Part shown: positions 16,999 to 24,284 of the stretch, one piece after another
How positions within the stretch are numbered: position 1 is the stretch's first letter
Layout: every line of letters starts with the position of its first letter
Assembly (NCBI GenBank): GCA_963819885.1
Contig: CAWFXV010000010.1
Span: forward strand, 92,384 to 156,383
From: JACVRX01 sp963819885
GTDB taxonomy: Bacteria > Actinomycetota > Actinomycetes > Jiangellales > Jiangellaceae
Direction of reading: 5' to 3'
DNA length: 64,000 nucleotides
Program-made: the position numbers and the translations under genes
Notes under the pieces: model-generated
Databases searched by the model: none
Seen by the model: the letters and a program-made list of their open reading frames with translations, nothing else
What the model was told of the DNA's origin: nothing

Positions 16999-17298
16999 GT
17001 GACCACCGCACCCGCCGAGGTCGAGCGGCCAGAGGCCGACGAGGTCGTCGTGCCGGACACGCCGTGGTCGACCGTGGTATGGAACGATCCGGTCAACTTG
17101 ATGTCGTACGTGACCTACGTGTTCCAGTCCTATTTTGGCTACGTCCGCAGCAAGGCCGAACGGCTCATGCTCGACGTTCACGAGAAAGGCAAGGCGACCG
17201 TCTCGTCCGGAACCCGGGAGGCGATGGAGCGCGACGTGGAAGCCATGCATGGCTACGGCCTGTGGGCCACGATGCAGAAGGCGGGGGACCGAGGCTGA
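16999..17298 (+). CDS. clpS: ATP-dependent Clp protease adaptor ClpS
   Basis: This 99-residue adaptor delivers N-degron substrates to the ClpC/ClpP protease. It has a disordered N-terminus and the ClpS core: PWSTVVWNDPVNLMSYVTYVF, then EKGKATVSSGTREAMERDVEAMHGYGLWATM. The family substrate pocket is built on the NDP segment. The GTG at 16999 gives the usual length; an upstream in-frame GTG at 16915 would overlap pncB. The gene order clpS - DUF2017 - JAMM peptidase is the same as in M. tuberculosis. Confidence 0.92.
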   Translation: MTTAPAEVERPEADEVVVPDTPWSTVVWNDPVNLMSYVTYVFQSYFGYVRSKAERLMLDVHEKGKATVSSGTREAMERDVEAMHGYGLWATMQKAGDRG

Positions 17299-17903
17299 GC
17301 ACCGCGTTTCGGCGTACCCGCGGCGACGGAGTGTCTGCCGCCTTCCACCAGGTCGAGATCGAACTGCTGCGCTCCCTGGTCGGGCAGCTCCTGGAGTTGG
17401 TGCGGGGTCAGCCACGGCCAAAGGAGCCCCAGATCTCCGACGACCCGCTGGCCATGGCGTTCGGCTTCGGCGACGATCCATCCCGGCCGACAGATCCGGT
17501 CGTCCTGCGGTTGTTTCCCGATGGTTATCGCGACGACGACGAGGCAGCTGACGAGTTTCGCCGCTTTACCGAGCGGAGCCTGCGCGAGGCCAAGGCGAAC
17601 AATGCGGCGACGGTCTTGGCATCCCTGGAAGCAGTCGGCCCGACGGACTCGGCGAAGGAGGACGTGTCCAAACGCGAGAAGGTCCGGCTGCGGCTGGATC
17701 CTGCCGCGGCGCAAGCATGGCTGCGGACGCTCACCGACCTGCGGCTGGCCCTCGGCACCCGACTTGGGGTCGAGGAGGGCGACGAAGCGCACTGGGAATC
17801 GCTCGATGACGGCGACCCCCGTCGGCATATCCACGACGTCTACGAGTGGCTCGGCTGGGTTCAGGAGACCCTCGTCCGCGCCCTGTCCGCCAGACTTCGT
17901 TGA
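17295..17903 (+). CDS. DUF2017 family protein, start uncertain (possibly CTG)
   Basis: This protein of about 202 residues belongs to DUF2017, an actinobacterial family of unknown function that is normally encoded after clpS. The family N-terminus (AFRRTRGDGVSAAFHQVEIELLRSLVGQLLELV) lies upstream of the first good GTG at 17331. A CTG at 17295 overlapping the clpS TGA (CTGA) would give the right N-terminus by coupled initiation. A GTG at 17262 inside clpS is the alternative. The middle holds an acidic linker. The C-terminus has AWLRTLTDLRLALGTRLGV and a YEWLGWVQETLVRAL helix. Confidence 0.75.
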   Translation: MSTAFRRTRGDGVSAAFHQVEIELLRSLVGQLLELVRGQPRPKEPQISDDPLAMAFGFGDDPSRPTDPVVLRLFPDGYRDDDEAADEFRRFTERSLREAKANNAATVLASLEAVGPTDSAKEDVSKREKVRLRLDPAAAQAWLRTLTDLRLALGTRLGVEEGDEAHWESLDDGDPRRHIHDVYEWLGWVQETLVRALSARLR

Positions 17904-17914
17904 CGCCGTTGGCT

Positions 17915-17920
17915 TAGGCT
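17915..17920 (+). promoter_or_regulatory. -10-like element upstream of the JAMM peptidase gene
   Basis: TAGGCT lies eight bases before the GTG at 17929 in the 25-base gap after DUF2017, suggesting a separate, possibly leaderless, transcript. Confidence 0.4.
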
Positions 17921-17928
17921 CGTCGGCC

Positions 17929-18342
17929 GTGCTCAACATCGGCAGCGACCTGGTCGAAGCGATCATCGCCCACGCCCGCCGGGACCATCCCGACGAAGCC
18001 TGTGGCGTCATCGCCGGCCCGGAGGGCTCCGACCGGCCGGTTCGGTTGGTGCCCATGGCCAACGCCGAGCGGTCACCAACTTTCTATCGGTTCGATTCGC
18101 TCGAACAACTCGCGGTCTGGCGAGAGATGGACGAGCGCGACGAGGAACCGATCGTCATCTACCACTCGCACACGGCGACGGAGGCGTATCCATCTCGCAC
18201 CGACGTCGCCTATGCGGCCGAGCCCACTGCCCATTATGTCCTGGTATCGACTCGCGAACCCGACCACGTGGAGATCCGTTCGTTCCGGATCGTCGACGGT
18301 GAAGTGACCGAGGAAGAGGTTCACGTCACCGGTCGGGAATGA
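17929..18342 (+). CDS. mec: JAMM/MPN metallopeptidase, Mec-type (CysO-cysteine hydrolase)
   Basis: This 137-residue zinc peptidase carries the JAMM motif: an upstream glutamate in HPDEACGVIAGPEG and HSHTATEAYPSRTD (His-x-His, then Ser and Asp) near residues 83-96. The M. tuberculosis homologue Mec+ (Rv1334) releases cysteine from the CysO-cysteine adduct, and the neighbouring cysO and cysM genes support the same role. The downstream CysO ends in GG followed by four more residues, so this peptidase may also have to trim that tail. GTG start; the next gene begins 62 bases later. Confidence 0.87.
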   Translation: MLNIGSDLVEAIIAHARRDHPDEACGVIAGPEGSDRPVRLVPMANAERSPTFYRFDSLEQLAVWREMDERDEEPIVIYHSHTATEAYPSRTDVAYAAEPTAHYVLVSTREPDHVEIRSFRIVDGEVTEEEVHVTGRE

Positions 18343-18404
18343 TGGGTTCGGGCATGCCCGTTTCCCGGTACCGACGACCCTTCTCGAGCACAGGAGCCCG
18401 GCCG

Positions 18405-18689
18405 ATGGCCATCGAGGTTCGCATCCCCACGATCCTGCGCCAGTACACCGGCGGCGCAAAGGCCGTCGGGGGCACCGGCGACACCCTGGCAGCGGTCATC
18501 GACGACCTGGAATCGCGCCATCCGGGCCTGCGCAGCCGTCTCGTCGACGGCGAGGGCCTGCGCCGGTTCGTCAACGTATACCTCAACGACGAAGACGTCC
18601 GGTTCCTCGAGGGGCTGAAGACGCCTGTCTCGGACGGTGACTCGGTGACGGTCCTGCCGGCGGTGGCCGGAGGGGGCATCCGCAGGTGA
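18405..18689 (+). CDS. cysO: MoaD/ThiS-family sulfur carrier CysO
   Basis: This 94-residue ubiquitin-like protein carries sulfide as a C-terminal thiocarboxylate for cysteine synthesis by CysM. It closely follows the M. tuberculosis CysO pattern: IRIPTILRQYTGG-like start, GDTLAAVIDDLESRHPGLR, FVNVYLNDEDVRFLEGL, and the end VTVLPAVAGG. Unlike that protein, which ends at the diglycine, this one continues with Gly-Ile-Arg-Arg, so it needs proteolysis before activation. The ATG is preceded by CAGGAG. Its TGA overlaps the cysM GTG. Confidence 0.9.
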   Translation: MAIEVRIPTILRQYTGGAKAVGGTGDTLAAVIDDLESRHPGLRSRLVDGEGLRRFVNVYLNDEDVRFLEGLKTPVSDGDSVTVLPAVAGGGIRR

Positions 18690-19633
18690 GGTTCGACTCA
18701 CTGCTGGACTCGGTGGGGCGCACCCCGCTGGTCGGGCTGCCCCGGATGTCACCGTCGCCCGACGTCCGACTGTGGGCGAAGCTGGAGGACCGCAACCCTA
18801 CCGGTTCACTCAAGGACCGCCCGGCGCTGCAGATGATCGAGGCTGCGGAGCGCGAGGGCCTGCTGTCGCCGGGCTGCACGATCTTGGAGCCGACGTCGGG
18901 CAACACCGGCATCTCGCTGGCGATGGCCGCTGCGGTAAAGGGGTATCGGCTGGTGTGCGTCATGCCGGAGAACACCTCGGTGGAGCGTCGGCAGTTGTTG
19001 ACGATGTGGGGCGCGAAGGTCGTCTCCTCGGCGGCAGCGGGCGGCTCGAACGAGGCCGTCCGAGTTGCCAAGCAGATGGCAGCCGAGAACCCGGGCTGGG
19101 TCATGCTGTACCAGTACGGCAACCCCGCCAATACCGTCGCCCATTATTCGACGACGGGGCCGGAGATCCTCGAGGACCTTCCGACGATCACCCACTTCGT
19201 CGCCGGTCTGGGGACGACGGGGACGTTGATGGGCGTCGGGCGTTATCTGCGCGAGAAGATCCCGAGCATCCGCATCGTTGCGGCCGAGCCGCGCTACGGC
19301 GAGCTGGTCTACGGCCTGCGCAACCTCGACGAAGGATTCGTCCCCGAGCTCTACGACGAGTCGGTTCTGTCCTCGCGCTTCTCGGTCGGCCCCCGCGAGG
19401 CCATCCGCCGAATGCGCGAGCTGCTGGCGAACGAGGGAATCTTCGCCGGGATATCCACCGGCGCCATCGTGCACGCCGCACTCGCCGAGGCGGCCAAGGC
19501 GGTCAAGGCCCACGAACGCGCCGACATCGCGTTCCTGGTGTGCGATGGAGGCTGGAAGTACCTGTCGACGGGTGCCTACGAAGGTACGCTCGACGAAGCC
19601 GAGGATCGCCTCGACGGCCACCTCTGGGCGTGA
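18686..19633 (+). CDS. cysM: O-phosphoserine-type cysteine synthase CysM
   Basis: This 315-residue PLP enzyme makes cysteine from an activated serine (O-phosphoserine in the M. tuberculosis homologue) and CysO thiocarboxylate. The PLP lysine is in NPTGSLKDRPALQM near residue 45. The PLP-anchoring loop is PTSGNTGISLAMAAA. The glycine-rich phosphate loop is GLGTTGTLMGVG, and GISTGAIVHAAL lies near the C-terminus. The start overlaps the cysO stop by four bases, so carrier and synthase are made together. Confidence 0.93.
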   Translation: MRFDSLLDSVGRTPLVGLPRMSPSPDVRLWAKLEDRNPTGSLKDRPALQMIEAAEREGLLSPGCTILEPTSGNTGISLAMAAAVKGYRLVCVMPENTSVERRQLLTMWGAKVVSSAAAGGSNEAVRVAKQMAAENPGWVMLYQYGNPANTVAHYSTTGPEILEDLPTITHFVAGLGTTGTLMGVGRYLREKIPSIRIVAAEPRYGELVYGLRNLDEGFVPELYDESVLSSRFSVGPREAIRRMRELLANEGIFAGISTGAIVHAALAEAAKAVKAHERADIAFLVCDGGWKYLSTGAYEGTLDEAEDRLDGHLWA

Positions 19634-19650
19634 GTCTGTGGTGCACGCGC

Positions 19651-20010
19651 CTACCACCGTTGCGAGCCGGTGGTGGAGCCGGCCCGCGGATGCCCAGCCA
19701 GGCCGATGGACGGGCAGTCGTCCAGCGGCCGGGTCGGCGGCGGAATCTCGTCCCGGAATACGTTGAGCACGACCTCGCAATCGCAACCCCCGCCTTGTAG
19801 CTCGAGCTGATCGCTCAGGTCCGGCGGCGCACCGGGGTTGGCCCGCTGCCAGCGACGAACGCTGGCAAAGCCGCCGTCGCAACCGCGCCGCGACACCGCC
19901 CGGCGCAGGAAGCAGCGTAGGCACTCGTGCGGTTCCGGGTCACTGTGTTCCCGTGCGAGCGACGCCAGGAACTGCTCGGCCTCGTCACCGATGGACATCT
20001 CATTTCCCAT
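19651..20010 (-). CDS. DUF2695 protein
   Basis: This 119-residue protein of unknown function contains the DUF2695 signature: HECLRCFLRRAVSRRGCDGGFASVRRW followed by GGGCDCEVVLNVF. The cysteines (HECLRC and GGCDCE) could bind a metal. An acidic helical N-terminus (GDEAEQFLASLAREHSD) precedes it. The ATG at 20010 has an AAGGGGA site; a second ATG four codons in is possible. It is convergent with cysM, where M. tuberculosis has an unrelated rhomboid gene at the same place. Confidence 0.72.
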   Translation of the reverse strand: MGNEMSIGDEAEQFLASLAREHSDPEPHECLRCFLRRAVSRRGCDGGFASVRRWQRANPGAPPDLSDQLELQGGGCDCEVVLNVFRDEIPPPTRPLDDCPSIGLAGHPRAGSTTGSQRW

Positions 20011-20212
20011 CTCGGTCCCCTTCGATCGGCGGAACGGATGCCCTGTTGTCTACAGCGGCGCTCTGACAGGCACGGCGCACCCGACGAGCTCGGCGCACCA
20101 CACACGTGCACAGATCGCGACAATCAACAGCCAGCGGCCCGCCGCCAAGGTTGTCCACAGATGGCGCCGTTGGTATGGAGTCGCCGCCACCGACGCGGCA
20201 GGCTCGCCGGCC

Positions 20213-21286
20213 ATGAGCCAAGTAGCCCCGCCCGCCGTGGTCACGTTCAGCAGCCCGGTCGACATCGTCGGCGCGATCCCGTCCATGCTGGGCTTCCACC
20301 CGGTGGAGAGCCTGGTGGTGATGTGCCTGCGCGGCCCGCGCCATCGAACCGGGCTGACCATGCGCATCGACCTCGTCGATCCCGAGTACGACGAGCGCTT
20401 CGCGGCCGAGACAGCTGCCCGGGTAGCCACGGACAAGGCCGGCGCGGCGATCGTCGTCTGCTATACCGATGTGCCGGCCGAAGCAGACCGGCTGCCCCGG
20501 GCGGGCCTTGTCGACGAGGTCGGCGGGCAGTTGCTCAGGCGCGGGATCGAGCTGGCAGAAGCACTGTTGGTGCGCGAGGGCAGGTGGTTCTCCTATACCT
20601 GCAGCCAGTCCTGCTGCCCGCTAGAGGGCACCGTGATCCCGGCCGTGCCCGCGGGGGTTGTTGCCCAACTCGAGGCGGAGCGAGTGCTCTCGGGCCGGAC
20701 CATCCTCCCGTCACGCGACGATCTCGAGGCGAGCCTGCGCGCCCCGGTGGCGTTGCGACGCATCGCTCTCGAGCAGGTGTACGACCGGGTCGGTGAGGCA
20801 ATCGTGGCGGAGATCATCGACGGCGGCGCCGACGCGTTCGCGCGGCGCACCGTTGCGGTGGCGCGTGAGGCGTTCGCCGAATACGTCGACGGCACCTACG
20901 GGCTCGACGACGACGACGCCGCGCGGATCGTGCTCGGGCTCCGCGACAAGGTCGTGCGAGACGAACTGACCACATGGGGGCTCGACGGTCGAACCGATGA
21001 GCTGATCGCGTTTCTCACCGAGCTGGCGCAGCGAGCTCTCGACGTAGACGCGGCGCCGATATGCACGGTTCTCGCCTCCGTCGTCTATCAGCACGGCGGT
21101 GGCCCGCTCGCCACCATTGCGCTCGAACGCGCGCTGCGCAGCGACCCTGGCTACGAGATGGCCCGGCTGCTGGAGGCCATGCTCCTCGGCCAACTGCCGC
21201 CTGCGCAGTTGCGGGCAATCATCAAGGACACCCGACCTGAGGTGCGTCGGCAGCTTGGCGAGTCGGAGACGGCGATAGACGGGTAA
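20213..21286 (+). CDS. DUF4192 domain protein
   Basis: This 357-residue soluble actinobacterial protein belongs to DUF4192, a family without an assigned function. The family N-terminus is clear: VTFSSPVDIVGAIPSMLGFHPVESLVVMCL. A WFSYTCSQSCCPLEGT motif near residue 125 has three cysteines that could bind metal or form a disulfide. The C-terminal half is helical and TPR-like (DAAPICTVLASVVYQHGGGPLATIALERALRSDPGYEMARLLEAML). No membrane segment. The 202 bases upstream, shared with the divergent DUF2695 gene, hold no other gene; they do contain one TTGTCCACA. Confidence 0.75.
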   Translation: MSQVAPPAVVTFSSPVDIVGAIPSMLGFHPVESLVVMCLRGPRHRTGLTMRIDLVDPEYDERFAAETAARVATDKAGAAIVVCYTDVPAEADRLPRAGLVDEVGGQLLRRGIELAEALLVREGRWFSYTCSQSCCPLEGTVIPAVPAGVVAQLEAERVLSGRTILPSRDDLEASLRAPVALRRIALEQVYDRVGEAIVAEIIDGGADAFARRTVAVAREAFAEYVDGTYGLDDDDAARIVLGLRDKVVRDELTTWGLDGRTDELIAFLTELAQRALDVDAAPICTVLASVVYQHGGGPLATIALERALRSDPGYEMARLLEAMLLGQLPPAQLRAIIKDTRPEVRRQLGESETAIDG

Positions 21287-21309
21287 GCCTGGCGTACGCT
21301 CGTCGCGCC

Positions 21310-22107
21310 ATGAACGACGCACCGATCGGGATCTTCGACAGCGGCGTGGGTGGGCTCACCGTCGCACGCAGTGTTCTGGACCAGCTGCCGCACGAGCCTG
21401 TCCGCTATGTCGGTGACACCGCGCGCGGCCCATACGGTCCTCGGCCGCTCGCCGAAGTCCGCGCCTTCGCGTTGGAGGTGATGGACGAGCTCGTCGACGA
21501 GGGCGTCAAGCTGCTGGTGATCGCCTGCAACTCGGCCAGTAGCGCCGTGTTACGCGACGCCCGGGAGCGCTACCGGGTCCCCGTCGTCGAGGTGATCCAA
21601 CCAGCGGTCCGGCGCGCTGTGGCTGCTACCCGTAACGGACATGTGGGTGTCATCGGCACTCGGGCCACGGTGCTGTCGAAGGCGTACGAGGACTCGTTCG
21701 CCGCGGCGCCGCATCTGCAGATCACCACCCAAGCGTGCCCACGCTTCGTCGAGTTCGTCGAAGACGGCGTGACGCACGGCCCGGAGCTCGAGCGGGTCGC
21801 CCGCGAGTATCTGGAACCGGTGCGGGATGCCGGCGTCGACACCCTCGTGCTCGGCTGCACCCACTACCCGCTTCTCACCGGCGTCGTGTCCTATGTCATG
21901 GGGGAGGCGGTGACGCTGGTGAGCAGCGCCGAAGAGACGGCTCAGGACGTCTACCGGGTGCTGGCACAGCACGGACTGATGCGCGATGACGACCTTCCGG
22001 CGCCCGTGCACGAGTTCCGAGCCACCGGGGATCCACGTCCGTTCGCCGAGTTGGGCCGGCGTTTCCTCGGCCCGGAGGTCGCAACTGTCGTGGACGTCCT
22101 GCGGTGA
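21310..22107 (+). CDS. murI: Glutamate racemase
   Basis: This 265-residue cofactor-independent racemase makes D-glutamate for peptidoglycan. The two catalytic cysteines are in VIACNSASSAVL (about residue 73) and LGCTHYPLL (about residue 184). The N-terminal IGIFDSGVGGLTVARSV is diagnostic. TACGCT lies nine bases before the ATG, suggesting a short or absent leader. Its stop overlaps the GTG of the metallo-beta-lactamase gene. The murI - MBL - rph - rdgB order is conserved in actinobacteria. Confidence 0.94.
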   Translation: MNDAPIGIFDSGVGGLTVARSVLDQLPHEPVRYVGDTARGPYGPRPLAEVRAFALEVMDELVDEGVKLLVIACNSASSAVLRDARERYRVPVVEVIQPAVRRAVAATRNGHVGVIGTRATVLSKAYEDSFAAAPHLQITTQACPRFVEFVEDGVTHGPELERVAREYLEPVRDAGVDTLVLGCTHYPLLTGVVSYVMGEAVTLVSSAEETAQDVYRVLAQHGLMRDDDLPAPVHEFRATGDPRPFAELGRRFLGPEVATVVDVLR

Positions 22108-22850
22108 GACTGACCGTTCTCGGCTGCTCGGGATCGCTGCCTGGCCCCGACTCGCCTGCGTCGGCATACCTGGTCGAGGCAGACGGCACTCGGCTCCTGC
22201 TCGACCTCGGCAACGGCGCCCTCGGCGTTCTACAGCGCCACGCCGAGATGGCCGACATCGACGCCGTACTGCTCAGCCATCTGCATCCGGATCACTGTCT
22301 CGACCTGTGCAGTCTCTACGTGGCCAGGCGCTACGGGCCTGGCGCCGGTGGTCGGCCGATCCCGGTCTGGGGGCCAGTCGGCACGGCCGAGCGAATGGCG
22401 ACGGCGTACGGCCTGGCACCAGAGCCGGGAATGGGCGAGACGTTCGACTTTCGGCCGTATCCGGACGGCAGCTTCGACGTCGGCCCGTTCACAGTTCGCG
22501 CCACCCGGGTCGTGCATCCGGTACTGGCCTACGCGATGCGTCTCGACCACAACGGCCGTTCGATTGCGTATTCCGGCGATACGGCGGCGACCCCTGCATT
22601 GGTCGACCTCGCTTCTGGGGCCGACGTTTTCGTCTGCGAGGCAGCATTTCGTGACGGTGAGAACCATCCACCCGGGATGCACCTCACCGGCCGGGAAGCG
22701 GGCCAGCATGCGATGGCCGCCGGGGTCGGCCATCTGGTGGTCACCCATGTCCCGCCGTGGGGCCATCGAGCCGCGGCGGTAGCCGGCGCCGAGGCGATGT
22801 TCGGTGGCCCGGTCACCGCCGCCAGTTCTGGCTTGGTCCTGAATGTCTGA
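22104..22850 (+). CDS. MBL-fold phosphodiesterase (Rv1339-like)
   Basis: This 248-residue metallo-beta-lactamase-fold hydrolase has the metal motif LSHLHPDHCLDL near residue 55, a further histidine in ATRVVHPVLAYA, the aspartate in IAYSGDTAAT and the histidine of VVTHVPPWGH. It occupies the place of M. tuberculosis Rv1339, reported as an atypical cyclic-AMP phosphodiesterase, so a nucleotide phosphodiesterase role is plausible. RNA-processing activity like RNase Z is a less likely alternative. It overlaps murI by four bases. Confidence 0.82.
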   Translation: MRLTVLGCSGSLPGPDSPASAYLVEADGTRLLLDLGNGALGVLQRHAEMADIDAVLLSHLHPDHCLDLCSLYVARRYGPGAGGRPIPVWGPVGTAERMATAYGLAPEPGMGETFDFRPYPDGSFDVGPFTVRATRVVHPVLAYAMRLDHNGRSIAYSGDTAATPALVDLASGADVFVCEAAFRDGENHPPGMHLTGREAGQHAMAAGVGHLVVTHVPPWGHRAAAVAGAEAMFGGPVTAASSGLVLNV

Positions 22851-22872
22851 TCTGGGAGATAACCTTCCGGGC

Positions 22873-23595
22873 ATGGCGCGTCCCGACGGCCGAGCGGCCG
22901 ACCAGCTCCGTCCGGTGCGGATCACCCGGGGGTGGCTCGACCACGCCGAAGGCTCGGTCCTGGTCGAGTTCGGCGCCACCCGAGTGTTGTGTGCCGCATC
23001 GGTGACCGAGGGGGTTCCCCGCTGGCGCAAGGGATCCGGGTTGGGATGGGTGACCGCTGAGTACGCGATGCTGCCTCGCTCGACGAACACGCGGTCTGAC
23101 CGAGAGTCCGTTCGGGGTCGGATCGGTGGTCGGACCCACGAGATCTCACGGCTGGTGGGCCGCGCCTTGCGCGGCATCATCGACGTCTCCGCACTAGGCG
23201 AGAACACGGTGGTTCTCGACTGTGACGTCCTGCAGGCCGACGGGGGTACGCGCACGGCAGCCATCACCGGCGCCCATGTCGCGCTCGCCGACGCCGTCGA
23301 ATGGATGCGCAGCCGCGGGCTGTTGACCTCCGGCGATGTGCTGCGCGGCTCTGTGGCAGCCGTTTCGGTCGGTGTCGTCGACGGCGAACCGTTACTGGAT
23401 TTGTGCTACGAGGAAGATGTCCGGGCCGAGACCGACATGAACGTCGTCATGACCGGAGACGGCCGGTTCGTCGAGATCCAAGGCACCGCAGAGGGCGAGC
23501 CGTTCGACCGGCCAGAGCTCGATGCCCTGCTCGCCCTCGCCGAGAACGGCTGCGCTGAGCTCACCGGCCTGCAACGGGCTGCTCTCGCCGGATGA
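22873..23595 (+). CDS. rph: Ribonuclease PH
   Basis: This 240-residue phosphate-dependent exoribonuclease trims the 3' ends of tRNA precursors and forms hexameric rings. The N-terminal RPDGRAADQLRPVRI, GWVTAEYAMLPRSTNTR, and catalytic-region motifs DCDVLQADGGTRTAAITGAHVALADA and DLCYEEDVRAETDMNVVMTGDGRFVEIQGTAEG are all present. The ATG at 22873 matches the normal family start, and TAACCT lies seven bases upstream. An ATG at 22843, overlapping the previous gene, would add ten residues. The tRNA CCA end is not encoded in this genome's tRNA-Leu, so trimming before CCA addition is needed. Confidence 0.93.
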   Translation: MARPDGRAADQLRPVRITRGWLDHAEGSVLVEFGATRVLCAASVTEGVPRWRKGSGLGWVTAEYAMLPRSTNTRSDRESVRGRIGGRTHEISRLVGRALRGIIDVSALGENTVVLDCDVLQADGGTRTAAITGAHVALADAVEWMRSRGLLTSGDVLRGSVAAVSVGVVDGEPLLDLCYEEDVRAETDMNVVMTGDGRFVEIQGTAEGEPFDRPELDALLALAENGCAELTGLQRAALAG

Positions 23596-24209
23596 GCGCG
23601 GCTGGCCGCCGTCGGGTGATGCTCGCTACCCGCAACCCACACAAGGTCGGCGAGATGCGCAGGATCCTTGCCGACGTCGGCGTCGCCGGAATTGACCTGG
23701 TGTCACTCGCGGATCGTCCCGAGGTACCCGAGGTCGCCGAAACCGGGCTGACCTACGCCGAGAACGCTGTGCTCAAGGCGACTGCGGTCGCCGACGCGAC
23801 GGGACTCAGTGCGATCGGCGACGACTCCGGTCTCAGCGTCGACGTCCTGGGCGGTATGCCGGGCGTCCTGTCGGCCCGTTGGGCCGGTCGGCACGGCGAC
23901 GACTTGGCGAATCTCACCTTGTTGCTGCTCCAGCTCGCCGACGTGCCCGACGATCGGCGCACTGCGGCCTTCGAGTGCGCGGCCGCCCTGGCCCTGCCGA
24001 GCGGTCAGGTCGTCCTCGAGGAGGGTCGGGTTCGCGGGCGGCTGATCCGCGAGCCCCGTGGGACCAACGGCTTCGGCTACGACCCGATATTCGTCCCTGA
24101 CGGCGATATCCGGACCACCGCTGAGATGCCGGCGGCCGACAAAGACGCCATCAGTCACCGCGGCCGTGCATTCCGAGCACTCGCCCCACATCTGCTGACG
24201 TTCACCTGA
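23592..24209 (+). CDS. rdgB: Non-canonical purine NTP pyrophosphatase, RdgB/HAM1
   Basis: This 205-residue enzyme cleanses the nucleotide pool by hydrolysing dITP, ITP and XTP. Visible signatures are LATRNPHKVGEMRRIL (substrate phosphate binding), the catalytic-region TGLSAIGDDSGLSVDVLGGMPGVLSAR, FECAAALALP, and the purine pocket GTNGFGYDPIFVP followed by KDAISHRGRAF. It overlaps rph by four bases and is the last gene of the conserved block. Confidence 0.94.
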   Translation: MSAAGRRRVMLATRNPHKVGEMRRILADVGVAGIDLVSLADRPEVPEVAETGLTYAENAVLKATAVADATGLSAIGDDSGLSVDVLGGMPGVLSARWAGRHGDDLANLTLLLLQLADVPDDRRTAAFECAAALALPSGQVVLEEGRVRGRLIREPRGTNGFGYDPIFVPDGDIRTTAEMPAADKDAISHRGRAFRALAPHLLTFT

Positions 24210-24284
24210 TCGGCGGACCGGCCGTAGCACTTTCGTCATCTGATCGCCGCCGCGGTTCGGCCGTTCCTGGCGCAGGATGGAGAC

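Noticed and set aside
20151..20159. TTGTCCACA, a perfect actinobacterial DnaA box (another, inverted, at 42265-42273)
   Set aside because: About half a match is expected by chance in a window this size and no cluster of boxes or dnaA/dnaN genes is near, so no origin is called.
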